Shown one piece after another: positions 13,101 to 25,159 of a DNA stretch of 64,000 nucleotides. The stretch's first letter is position 1. Every line of letters starts with the position of its first letter. The notes beneath the pieces are model-generated. The model did no database searches, was not told the DNA's origin, and saw nothing but the letters and a program-made list of their open reading frames with translations. Source of the DNA: Uranotaenia lowii (taxonomy: Eukaryota; Arthropoda; Insecta; Diptera; Culicidae). The position numbers were made by a program, and so were the translations under genes. The stretch lies in the NCBI RefSeq assembly GCF_029784155.1, contig NC_073693.1:157671519-157735518 (forward strand), read 5' to 3'.

Positions 13101-13300
13101 CGACCCCCGACCAGAAAAAATCGAAAAAAATGATTTTTTCCCGAAAAATTTTCAAGTTGAAAATTTTGCGTGATTTAAAAAATTCAAGGTTTTTCGCACG
13201 ACCCCCGACCAGAAAAAATCGAAAAAAATGATTTTTTCCCGAAAAATTTTCAAGTTGAAAATTTTGCGTGATTCAAAAAATTCAAGTTTTTTCGCACGAC
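10200..13300 (+). repeat. Segmental duplication within the array, copy 1
   Basis: This block matches about 25160-28650. The offset is about 14963 bp at the left, 15062 bp in the middle (after one extra unit in copy 2) and 15356 bp at the right (three more extra units). Diagnostic shared rarities are gtgatttataaaattc (10491 and 25454), the gactctcgacc variant, the 33-bp truncated unit (11959 and 27021), the cacaacccccgaccagt unit, ttttcatgttaaaaat, and gcatgaccaccccc (about 12410 and 27472). Length differences are whole units, as expected from unequal exchange. Confidence 0.85.
11959..11991 (+). repeat. Truncated 33-bp satellite unit
   Basis: Here the unit jumps from attcaagttt straight to gaaaattttgcg, removing 65 bp. 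The break lies in the 8-mer ttcaagtt, which occurs twice per unit (unit positions 12-19 and 44-51). It looks like an out-of-register exchange between these internal repeats. The identical deletion is present at 27021-27053. Confidence 0.85.
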
Positions 13301-13775
13301 CCCCGACCAGAAAAAATCGAAAAAAATTATTTTTTCCCGAAAAATTTTCAAGTTGAAAATTTTGCGTGATTCAAAAAATTCAAGGTTTTTCGCACGACCC
13401 CCGACCAGAAAAAATCGAAAAAAATGATTTTTCCCGAAAAATTTTCAAGTTGAAAATTTTGCGTGATTCAAAAAATTCAAGTTTTTTCGCACGACCCCCG
13501 ACCAGAAAAAATCGAAAAAAATGATTTTTTCCCGAAAAATTTTCAAGTTGAAAATTTTGCGTGATTCAAAAAATTCAAGTTTTTTCGCACGACTCTCGAC
13601 CAGAAAAAATCGAAAAAAATGATTTTTTCCCGAAAAATTTTCAAGTTGAAAATTTTGCGTGATTCAAAAAATTCAAGTTTTTTCGCACGACCCCCGACCA
13701 GAAAAAATCGAAAAAAATGATTTTTTCCCGAAAAATTTTCAAGTTGAAAATTTTGCGTGATTCAAAAAATTCAAG

Positions 13776-16700
13776 GTTTTTCGCACGACCCCCGACCAGA
13801 AAAAATCGAAAAAAATGATTTTTTCCCGAAAAATTTTCAAGTTGAAAATTCCCGAAAAATTTTCAAGTTGAAAATTTTGCGTGATTCAAAAAATTCAAGT
13901 TTTTTCGCACGACCCCCGACCAGAAAAAATCGAAAAAAATGATTTTTTCCCGAAAAATTTTCAAGTTGAAAATTTTGCGTGATTCAAAAAATTCAAGTTT
14001 TTTCGCACGACCCCCGACCAGAAAAAATCGAAAAAAATGATTTTTTCCCGAAAAATTTTCAAGTTGAAAATTTTGCGTGATTCAAAAAATTCAAGTTTTT
14101 TCGCACGACCCCTGACCAGAAAAAATCGAAAAAAATTATTTTTTCCCGAAAAATTTTCAAGTTGAAAATTTTGCGTGATTCAAAAAATTCAAGGTTTTTC
14201 GCACGACCCCCGACCAGAAAAAATCGAAAAAAATGATTTTTCCCGAAAAATTTTCAAGTTGAAAATTTTGCGTGATTCAAAAAATTCAAGTTTTTTCGCA
14301 CGACTCCCGACCAGAAAAAATCGAAAAAAATGATTTTTTCCCGAAAAATTTTCAAGTTGAAAATTTGGCGTGATTAAAAAAATTCAAGTTTTTTCGCACG
14401 ACCCCCGACCAAAAAAAATGGAAAAAAATGATTTTTTCCCGAAAAATGTTCAAGTTGAAAATTTTGCGTGATTCAAAAAAATCAAGTTTTTTCGCACGAC
14501 CCCCGACCAGAAAAAATCGAAAAAAATGATTTTTTCCCGAAAAATTTTCAAGTTGAAAATTTTGCGTGATTCAAAAAATTCAAGTTTTTTCGCACGACCC
14601 CCGACCAGAAAAAATCGAAAAAAATGATTTTTTCCCGAAAAATTTCCAAGTTAAAAATTTTGCGTGATTCAAAAAATTCAAGTTTTTTCGCACGACCCCC
14701 GACCAGAAAAAATCGAAAAAAATGATTTTTTCCCGAAAAATTTTCAAGTTGAAAATTTTGCGTGATTCAAAAAATTCAAGTTTTTTCGCACGACCCCCGA
14801 CCAGAAAAAATCGAAAAAAATGATTTTTTCCCGAAAAATTTTCAAGTTAAAAATTTTGCGTGATTCAAAAAATTCAAGTTTTTTCGCACGACCCCCGACC
14901 AGAAAAAATCGAAAAAAAATATTTTTTCCCGAAAAATTTTCAAGTTGAAAATTTTGCGTGATTCAAAAAATTCAAGGTTTTTCGCACGACCCCCGACCAG
15001 AAAAAATCGAAAAAAATGATTTTTTCCCGAAAAATTTTCAAGTTGAAAATTTTGCGTGATTCAAAAAATTCAAGTTTTTTCGCACGACCCCCGACCAGAA
15101 AAAATCGAAAAAAATGATTTTTTCCCGAAAAATTTTCAAGTTGAAAATTTTGCGTGATTCAAAAAATTCAAGTTTTTTCGCACGACCCCCGACCAGAAAA
15201 AATCGAAAAAAATGATTTTTTCCCGAAAAATTTTCAAGTTGAAAATTTTGCGTGATTCAAAAAAATCGAGTTTTTTCGCACGACCCCCGACCAGAAAAAA
15301 TCGAAAAAAATGATTTTTTCCCGAAAAATTTTCAAGTTGAAATTTTGGCGTGATTCAAAAAATTCAAGTTTTTTCGCACGACCCCCGACCAGAAAAAATC
15401 GAAAAAAATGATTTTTTTCCCGAAAAATGTTCAAGTTGAAAATTTTGCGTGATTCAAAAAATTCAAGTTTTTTCGCACGACCCCCGACCAGAAAAAATCG
15501 AAAAAAATGATTTTTTCCCGAAAAATTTTCAAGTTGAAAATTCCCGAAAAATTTTCAAGTTGAAAATTTTGCGTGATTCAAAAAATTCAAGTTTTTTCGC
15601 ACGACCCCCGACCAGAAAAAATCGAAAAAAATGATTTTTTCCCGAAAAATTTTCAAGTTGAAAATTTTGCGTGATTCAAAAAATTCAAGTTTTTTCGCAC
15701 GACCCCCGACCAGAAAAAATCGAAAAAAATGATTTTTTCCCGAAAAATTTTCAAGTTGAAAATTTTGCGTGATTCAAAAAATTCAAGTTTTTTCGCACGA
15801 CCCCTGACCAGAAAAAATCGAAAAAAATTATTTTTTCCCGAAAAATTTTCAAGTTGAAAATTTTGCGTGATTCAAAAAATTCAAGGTTTTTCGCACGACC
15901 CCCGACCAGAAAAAATCGAAAAAAATGATTTTTCCCGAAAAATTTTCAAGTTGAAAATTTTGCGTGATTCAAAAAATTCAAGTTTTTTCGCACGACTCCC
16001 GACCAGAAAAAATCGAAAAAAATGATTTTTTCCCGAAAAATTTTCAAGTTGAAAATTTGGCGTGATTAAAAAAATTCAAGTTTTTTCGCACGACCCCCGA
16101 CCAAAAAAAATGGAAAAAAATGATTTTTTCCCGAAAAATGTTCAAGTTGAAAATTTTGCGTGATTCAAAAAATTCAAGTTTTTTCGCACGACCCCCGACC
16201 AGAAAAAATCGAAAAAAATGATTTTTTCCCGAAAAATTTTCAAGTTGAAAATTTTGCGTGATTCAAAAAATTCAAGTTTTTTCGCACGACCCCCGACCAG
16301 AAAAAATCGAAAAAAATGATTTTTTCCCGAAAAATTTCCAAGTTAAAAATTTTGCGTGATTCAAAAAATTCAAGTTTTTTCGCACGACCCCCGACCAGAA
16401 AAAATCGAAAAAAATGATTTTTTCCCGAAAAATTTTCAAGTTGAAAATTTTGCGTGATTCAAAAAATTCAAGTTTTTTCGCACGACCCCCGACCAGAAAA
16501 AATCGAAAAAAATGATTTTTTCCCGAAAAATTTTCAAGTTAAAAATTTTGCGTGATTCAAAAAATTCAAGTTTTTTCGCACGACCCCCGACCAGAAAAAA
16601 TCGAAAAAAAATATTTTTTCCCGAAAAATTTTCAAGTTGAAAATTTTGCGTGATTCAAAAAATTCAAGGTTTTTCGCACGACCCCCGACCAGAAAAAATC

Positions 16701-17159
16701 GAAAAAAATGATTTTTTCCCGAAAAATTTTCAAGTTGAAAATTTTGCGTGATTCAAAAAATTCAAGTTTTTTCGCACGACCCCCGACCAGAAAAAATCGA
16801 AAAAAATGATTTTTTCCCGAAAAATTTTCAACTTGAAAATTTTGCGTGATTCAAAAAATTCAAGTTTTTTCGCACGACCCCCGACCAGAAAAAATCGAAA
16901 AAAATGATTTTTTCCCGAAAAATTTTCAAGTTGAAAATTTTGCGTGATTCAAAAAAATCAAGTTTTTTCGCACGACCCCCGACCAGAAAAAATCGAAAAA
17001 AATGATTTTTTCCCGAAAAATTTTCAAGTTGAAATTTTGGCGTGATTCAAAAAATTCAAGTTTTTTCGCACGACCCCCGACCAGAAAAAATCGAAAAAAA
17101 TGATTTTTTTCCCGAAAAATGTTCAAGTTGAAAATTTTGCGTGATTCAAAAAATTCAAG
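13776..17159 (+). repeat. Tandem 1692-bp higher-order repeat, two copies
   Basis: Copy 1 is about 13776-15467 and copy 2 about 15468-17159, with similarity continuing to about 17233. The offset is constant at 1692 bp, which equals 17 units of 98 bp plus one 26-bp internal duplication that both copies carry (13825-13876 and 15517-15568). Both also share an odd aaaaaaaatggaaaaa unit (near 14411 and 16103), a run of aatttccaagttaaaaat, and an aattttggcgtg unit. Only a few substitutions between copies were noticed (for example near 14475, 15266 and 16831), suggesting a recent duplication. Confidence 0.9.
13825..13876 (+). repeat. 26-bp direct duplication inside one satellite unit
   Basis: The unit start, cccgaaaaattttcaagttg plus aaaatt, occurs twice back to back (13825-13850 and 13851-13876), lengthening the unit to 124 bp. 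The junction reuses the repeated aaaatt. The same event at 15517-15568 is a copy made by the 1692-bp duplication. Confidence 0.95.
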
Positions 17160-17440
17160 TTTTTTCGCACGACCCCCGACCAGAAAAAATCGAAAAAAAT
17201 GATTTTTTCCCGAAAAATTTTCAAGTTGAAAATTTTGCGTGATTCAAAAAATTCAAGGTTTTTCGCACGACCCCCGACCAGAAAAAATCGAAAAAAAATG
17301 ATTTTTTCCCGAAAAATTTTCAAGTTGAAAATTTTGCGTGATTCAAAAAATTCAAGTTTTTTCGCACGACCCCCGACCAGAAAAAATCGAAAAAAAATTA
17401 TTTTTTCCCGAAAAAATTTTCAAGTTGAAAATTTTGCGTG
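16000..17440 (+). repeat. Dispersed higher-order block, partner at about 29650-31080
   Basis: Ordered subtypes (tttggcgtg, aaatgttcaag, aatttccaagttaaaaat, aaaaaaaatatttttt, caagg, caaaaaaatcaag, tttttttcccg with aaatgttcaag) recur about 13640-13737 bp to the right, with one unit more in the left copy. Shorter versions of the same order start near 14360, 20470 and 32440. In the 32.4-kb version a unit has lost about 9 bp between its two A tracts (near 32490). Confidence 0.75.
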
Positions 17441-20400
17441 AATCAAAAAATTAAAGGTTTTACGCACGATCCCCGACCAGAAAAAATCGAAAAAATGATT
17501 TTTACCCGAAAAATTTTCAAGTTGAAAATTTTGCGTGATTCAAAAAATTCAAGTTTTTTCGCACGACCCCCGACCAGAAAAAATCGAAAAAAATGATTTT
17601 TTCCCGAAAAATTTCCAAGTTGAAAATTTTGCGTGATTCAAAAAATTCAAGTTTTTTCGCACGACCCCCGACCAGAAAAAATCGAAAAAAAATATTTTTT
17701 CCCGAAAAATTTTCAAGTTGAAAATTTTGCGTGATTCAAAAAATTCAAGTTTTTTCGCACGACCCCCGACCAGAAAAATTCAAAACAAATGATTTTTTCC
17801 CGAAAAATTTTCAAGTTGAAAATTTTGCGTGATTCAAAAAATTCAAGGTTTTTCGCACGACCCCCGACCAGAAAAAATCGAAAAAAATGATTTTTTCCCG
17901 AAAAATTTTCAAGTTGAAAATTTTGCGTGATTCAAAAAATTCAAGTTTTTTCGCACGACCCCCGACCAGAAAAAATCGAAAAAAATGATTTTTTCCCGAA
18001 ATATTTTCAAGTTGAAAATTTTGCGTGATTCAAAAAATTCAAGTTTTTTCGCACGACCCCCGACCAGAAAAATCGAAAAAAAACGATTTTTTCCCGAAAA
18101 ATTTTCAAGTTGAAAATTTTGCGTGATTCAAAAAATTCAAGGTTTTTCGCACGACCTCCGACCAGAAAAAATCGAAAAAAATGATTTTTTCCCGAAAAAT
18201 TTTCAAGTTGAAAATTTTGCGTGATTCAAAAAATTCAAGTTTTTTCGCACGACCCCCGACCAGAAAAAATCGAAAAAAATGATTTTTTCCCGAAAAATTT
18301 TCAAGTTGAAAATTTTGCGTGATTCAAAAAATTCAAAGTTTTTCGCACGACCCCCGACCAGAAAAAATCGAAAAAAATGATTTTTTCCCGAAAAATTTTC
18401 AAGTTGAAAATTTTGCGTGATTCAAAAAATTCAAGTTTTTTCGCACGACCCCCGACCAGAAAAAATCGGAAAAAATGATTTTTTCCCGAAAAATGTTCAA
18501 GTTGAAAATTTTGCGTGATTCAAAAAATTCAAGTTTTTTCGCACGACCCCCGACCAGAAAAAATCGAAAAAAATGATTTTTTCCCGAAAAATTTTCAAGT
18601 TGAAAATTTTGCGTGAATCAAAAAATTCAAGGTTTTTCGCACGACCCCCGACCAGAAAAAATCGAAAAAAAAGATTTTTTCCCGAAAAATTTTCAAGTTG
18701 AAAATTTTGCGTGATTCAAAAAATTCAAGTTTTTTCGCACGACCCCCGACCAGAAAAAATCGAAAAAAATGATTTTTTCTCGAAAAATTTTCAAGTTGAA
18801 AATTTTGCGTGATTCAAAAAATTCAAAGTTTTTCGCACGACCCCCGACCAGAAAAAATCGAAAAAAATGATTTTTTCCCGAAAAATTTTCAAGTTGAAAA
18901 TTTTGCGTGATTCAAAAAATTCAAGTTTTTTCGCACGACCCCCGACCAGAAAAAATCGAAAAAAATGACTTTTTCCCGAAAAATTTTCAAGTTGAGAATT
19001 TTGCGTGATTCAAAAAATTCAAGTTTTTTCGCACGACCCCCGACCAGAAAAAATCAAAAAAATGATTTTTTCCCGAAAAATTTTCAAGTTGAAAATTTTG
19101 CGTGAATCAAAAAATTCAAGTTTTTACGCACGACCCCCGACCAGAAAAAATCGAAAAAAATGATTTTTTCCCGAAAAATTTTCAAGTTGAAAATTTTGCG
19201 TGATTTAAAAAATTCAAGGTTTTTCGCACGACCCCCGACCAGAAAAAATCGAAAAAAATGATTTTTTCCCGAAAAATTTTCAAGTTGAAAATTTTGCGTG
19301 ATTCAAAAAATTCAAGTTTTTTCGCACGACCCCCGACCAGAAAAAATCGAAAAAAATGATTTTTTCCCGAAAAATTTTCAAGTTGAAAATTTTGCGTGAT
19401 TCAAAAAATTCAAGGTTTTTCGCACGACCCCCGACCAGAAAAAATCGAAAAAAATGATTTTTTCCCGAAAAATTTTCAAGTTGAAAATTTTGCGTGATTC
19501 AAAAAATTCAAGTTTTTTCGCACGACCCCCGACCAGAAAAAATCGAAAAAAATGATATTTTCCCGAAAAATTTTCAAGTTGAAAATTTTGCGTGATTCAA
19601 AAAATTCAAGTTTTTTCGCACGACTCTCGACCAGAAAAAATCGAAAAAAAAGATTTTTTCCCGATAAATTTTCAAGTTGAAAATTTTGCGTGATTCAAAA
19701 AATTCAAGGTTTTTCGCACGACCCCCGACCAGAAAAAATCGAAAAAAATGATTTTTTCCCGAAAAATTTTCAAGTTGAAAATTTTGCGTGAATCAAAAAA
19801 TTCAAGGTTTTTCGCACGACCCCCGACCAGAAAAAATCGAAAAAAAAGATTTTTTCCCGAAAAATTTTCAAGTTGAAAATTTGGCGTGATTCAAAAAATT
19901 CAAGTTTTTTCGCACGACCCCCGACCAGAAAAAATCGAAAAAAATGATTTTTTCCCGAAAAATTTTCAAGTTGAAAATTTTGCGTGATTCAAAAAATTCA
20001 AAGTTTTTCGCACGACCCCCGACCAGAAAAAATCGAAAAAAATGATTTTTTCCCGAAAAATTTTCAAGTTGAAAATTTTGCGTGATTCAAAAAATTCAAG
20101 TTTTTTCGCACGACCCCCGACCAGAAAAAATCGAAAAAAATGATTTTTTCCCGAAAAATTTTCAAGTTGAAAATTTTGCGTGATTCAAAAAATTCAAGTT
20201 TTTTCGCACGACCCCCGACCAGAAAAAATCGAAAAAAATTATTTTTTCCCGAAAAATTTTCAAGTTGAAAATTTTGCGTGATTCAAAAAATTCAAGGTTT
20301 TTCGCACGACCCCCGACCAGAAAAAATCGAAAAAAATGATTTTTCCCGAAAAATTTTCAAGTTGAAAATTTTGCGTGATTCAAAAAATTCAAGTTTTTTC

Positions 20401-21839
20401 GCACGACCCCCGACCAGAAAAAATCGAAAAAAATGATTTTTTCCCGAAAAATTTTCAAGTTGAAAATTTGGCGTGATTCAAAAAATTCAAGTTTTTTCGC
20501 ACGACCCCCGACCAGAAAAAATCGAAAAAAATGATTTTTTCCCGAAAAATGTTCAAGTTGAAAATTTTGCGTGATACAAAAAATTCAAGTTTTTTCGCAC
20601 GACCCCCGACCAGAAAAAATCGAAAAAAATGATTTTTTCCCGAAAAATTTTCAAGTTGAAAATTTTGCGTGATTCAAAAAATTCAAGTTTTTTCGCACGA
20701 CCCCCGACCAGAAAAAATCGAAAAAAATGATTTTTTCCCGAAAAATTTCCAAGTTAAAAATTTTGCGTGATTCAAAAAATTCAAGTTTTTTCGCACGACC
20801 CCCGACCAGAAAAAATCGAAAAAAATGATTTTTTCCCGAAAAATTTTCAAGTTGAAAATTTTGCGTGATTCAAAAAATTCAAGTTTTTTCGCACGACCCC
20901 CGACCAGAAAAAATCGAAAAAAATGATTTTTTCCCGAAAAATTTTCAAGTTGAAAATTTTGCGTGATTCAAAAAATTCAAGTTTTTTCGCACGACCCCCG
21001 ACCAGAAAAAATCGAAAAAAATTATTTTTTCCCGAAAAATTTTCAAGTTGAAAATTTTGCGTGATTCAAAAAATTCAAGTTTTTTCGCACGACCCCCGAC
21101 CAGAAAAAATCGAAAAAAATGATTTTTTCCCGAAAAATTTTCAAGTTGAAAATTTTGCGTGATTCAAAAAATTCAAGTTTTTTCGCACGACCCCCGACCA
21201 GAAAAAATCGAAAAAAATGATTTTTTCCCGAAATATTTTCAAGTTGAAAATTTTGCGTGATTCAAAAAATTCAAGTTTTTTCGCACGACCCCCGACCAGA
21301 AAAATCGAAAAAAAACGATTTTTTCCCGAAAAATTTTCAAGTTGAAAATTTTGCGTGATTCAAAAAATTCAAGGTTTTTCGCACGACCTCCGACCAGAAA
21401 AAATCGAAAAAAATGATTTTTTCCCGAAAAATTTTCAAGTTGAAAATTTTGCATGATTCAAAAAATTCAAGTTTTTTCGCACGACCCCCGACCAGAAAAA
21501 ATCGAAAAAAATTATTTTTTCCCGAAAAATTTTCAAGTTGAAAATTTTGCGTGATTCAAAAAATTCAAGTTTTTTCGCACGACCCCCGACCAGAAAAATT
21601 TAAAAAAAATGATTTTTTCCCGAAAACTTTTCAAGTTGAAAATTTTGCGTGATTCAAAAAATTCAAGTTTTTTCGCACGACCCCCGACCAGAAAAATCGA
21701 AAAAAAACGATTTTTTCCCGAAAAATTTTCAAGTTGAAAATTTTGCGTGATTCAAAAAATTCAAGGTTTTTCGCACGACCCCCGACCAGAAAAAATCGAA
21801 AAAAATGATTTTTTCCCGAAAAAATTTCAAGTTGAAAAT

Positions 21840-21860
21840 TTTGCGTGATCGCACGACCCC
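21840..21860 (+). repeat. Satellite unit with a 20-bp internal deletion
   Basis: The sequence passes directly from gcgtgat to cgcacgacc, missing the segment that normally holds the A6 tract, ttcaag and T6. It is a one-off shortened unit in otherwise regular array. Confidence 0.85.
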
Positions 21861-24800
21861 CGACCAGAAAAAATCGGAAAAAAGATTTTTTCCCGAAAAA
21901 TTTTCAAGTTGAAAATATTGCGTGATTAAAAAAATTCAAGTTTTTCCGCACGACCCCCGACCAGAAGAAATCGAAAAAAATTATTTTTTCCCGAAAAATT
22001 TTCAAGTTGAAAATTTTGCGTGATTCAAAAAATTCAAGTTTTTTCGCACGACCCCCGACCATAAAAAATCGAAAAAAAATATTTTTTCCCGAAAAATTTT
22101 CAAGTTGAAAATTTTGCGTGATTCAAAAAATTCAAGTTTTTTCGCACGACCTCCGACCAGAAAAATTCAAAACAAATGATTTTTTCCCGAAAAATTTTCA
22201 AGTTGAAAATTTTGCGTGATTCAAAAAATTTAAGGTTTTTCGCACGACCCCCGACCAGAAAAAATCGAAAAAAATGATTTTTTCCCGAAAAATTTTCAAG
22301 TTGAAAATTTTGCGTGATTCAAAAAATTCAAGTTTTTTCGCACGACCCCCGACCAGAAAAAATCGAAAAAAAATGATTTTTTCCCGAAAAAATTTTCAAG
22401 TTGAAAATTTTGCGTGAATCAAAAAATTCAAGGTTTTACGCACGACCCCCGACCAGAAAAAATCGAAAAAAATGATTTTTTCCCGAAAAATTTCCAAGTT
22501 GAAAATTTTGCGTGATTCAAAAAATTCAAGGTTTTTCGCACGACCCCCGACCAGAAAAAATCGAAAAAAATGATTTTTTCCCGAAAAATTTTCAAGTTGA
22601 AAATTTTGCGTGATTCAAAAAATTCAAGTTTTTTCGAACGACCCCCGACCAGAAAAAATCGAAAAAAAATGATTTTTTCCCGAAAAATTTTCAAGTTGAA
22701 TATTTTGCGTGATTCAAAAAATTTAAGGTTTTTCGCACGACCCCCGACCAGAAAAAATCGAAAAAAATGATTTTTTCCCGAAAAATTTTCAAGTTGATAA
22801 TTTTGCGTGATTCAAAAAATTCAAGTTTTTTCGCACGACCCCCGACCAGAAAAAATCGAAAAAAATGATTTTTTTCCCGAAAAATTTTCAAGTTGAAAAT
22901 TTTGCGTGATTCAAAAAATTCAAGTTTTTTCGCACGACCCCCGACCAGAAAAAATCGAAAAAAATGATTTTTTCCCGAAAAATTTTCAAGTTGAAAATTT
23001 TGCGTGATTCAAAAAATTCAAGGTTTTTCGCACGACCCCCGACCAGAAAAAATCGAAAAAAATCATTTTTTCCCGAAAAATTTTCAAGTTGAAAATTTTG
23101 CGTGAATAAAAAAATTCAAGTTTTTTCGCACGACCCCCGACCAGAAAAAATCGAAAAAAATGATTTTTTTCCCGAAAAATTTTCAAGTTGAAAATTTTGC
23201 GTGATTCAAAAAATTCAAGTTTTTTCGCACGACCCCCGACCAGAAAAAATCGAAAAAAATTATTTTTTCCCGAAAAATTTTCAAGTTGAAAATTTTGCGT
23301 GAATCAAAAAATTCAAGGTTTTTCGCACGACCCCCGACCAGAAAAAATCGAAAAAAAAGATTTTTTCCCGAAAAATTTTCAAGTTGAAAATTTTGCGTGA
23401 TTCAAAAAATTCAAGTTTTTTCGCACGACCCCCGACCAGAAAAAATCGAAAAAAATGATTTTTTCCCGAAAAATTTTCAAGTTGAAAATTTTGCGTGATT
23501 CAAAAAATTCAAAGTTTTTCGCACGACCCCCGACCAGAAAAAATCGAAAAAAATGATTTTTTCCCGAAAAATTTTCAAGTTGAAAATTTTGCGTGATTCA
23601 AAAAATTCAAGTTTTTTCGCACGACCCCCGACCAGAAAAAATCGAAAAAAATGACTTTTTCCCGAAAAATTTTCAAGTTGAGAATTTTGCGTGATTCAAA
23701 AAATTCAAGTTTTTTCGCACGACCCCCGACCAGAAAAAATCAAAAAAATGATTTTTTCCCGAAAAATTTTCAAGTTGAAAATTTTGCGTGAATCAAAAAA
23801 TTCAAGTTTTTACGCACGACCCCCGACCAGAAAAAATCGAAAAAAATGATTTTTTCCCGAAAAATTTTCAAGTTGAAAATTTTGCGTGATTTAAAAAATT
23901 CAAGGTTTTTCGCACGACCCCCGACCAGAAAAAATCGAAAAAAATGATTTTTTCCCGAAAAATTTTCAAGTTGAAAATTTTGCGTGATTCAAAAAATTCA
24001 AGTTTTTTCGCACGACCCCCGACCAGAAAAAATCGAAAAAAATGATTTTTTCCCGAAAAATTTTCAAGTTGAAAATTTTGCGTGATTCAAAAAATTCAAG
24101 GTTTTTCGCACGACCTCCGACCTGAAAAAATCGAAAAAAATGATTTTTTCCCGAAAAATTTTCAAGTTGAAAATTTGGCGTGATTCAAAAAATTCAAGTT
24201 TTTTCGCACGACCCCCGACCAGAAAAAATCGAAAAAAATGATTTTTTCCCGAAAAATTTTCAAGTTGAAAATTTTGCGTGATTCAAAAAATTCAAGTTTT
24301 TTCGCACGACCCCCGACCAGAAAAAATCGAAAAAAATGATTTTTTCCCGAAAAATTTTCAAGTTGAAAATTTTGCGTGATTCAAAAAATTCAAGGTTTTT
24401 CGCACGACCTCCGACCTGAAAAAATCGAAAAAAATGATTTTTTCCCGAAAAATTTTCAAGTTGAAAATTTTGCGTGATTCAAAAAATTCAAGTTTTTACG
24501 CACGACCCCCGACCAGAAAAAATCGAAAAAAATGATTTTTTCCCGAAAAATTTTCAAGTTGAAAATTTTGCGTGATTTAAAAAATTCAAGGTTTTTCGCA
24601 CGACCCCCGACCAGAAAAAATCGAAAAAAATGATTTTTTCCCGAAAAATTTTCAAGTTGAAAATTTTGCGTGATTCAAAAAATTCAAGTTTTTTCGCACG
24701 ACCCCCGACCAGAAAAAATCGAAAAAAATGATTTTTTCCCGAAAAATTTTCAAGTTGAAAATTTTGCGTGATTCAAAAAATTCAAGGTTTTTCGCACGAC

Positions 24801-25159
24801 CTCCGACCTGAAAAAATCGAAAAAAATGATTTTTTCCCGAAAAATTTTCAAGTTGAAAATTTTGCGTGATTCAAAAAATTCAAGGTTTTTCGCACGACCT
24901 CCGACCTGAAAAAATCGAAAAAAATGATTTTTTCCCGAAAAATTTTCAAGTTGAAAATTTTGCGTGATTCAAAAAATTCAAGTTTTTTCGCACGACCCCC
25001 GACCAGAAAAAATCGAAAAAAATGATTTTTCCCGAAAAATTTTCAAGTTGAAAATTTTGCGTGATTCAAAAAATTCAAGTTTTTTCGCACGACCCCCGAC
25101 CAGAAAAAATCGAAAAAAATGATTTTTTCCCGAAAAATTTTCAAGTTGAAAATTTTGCG

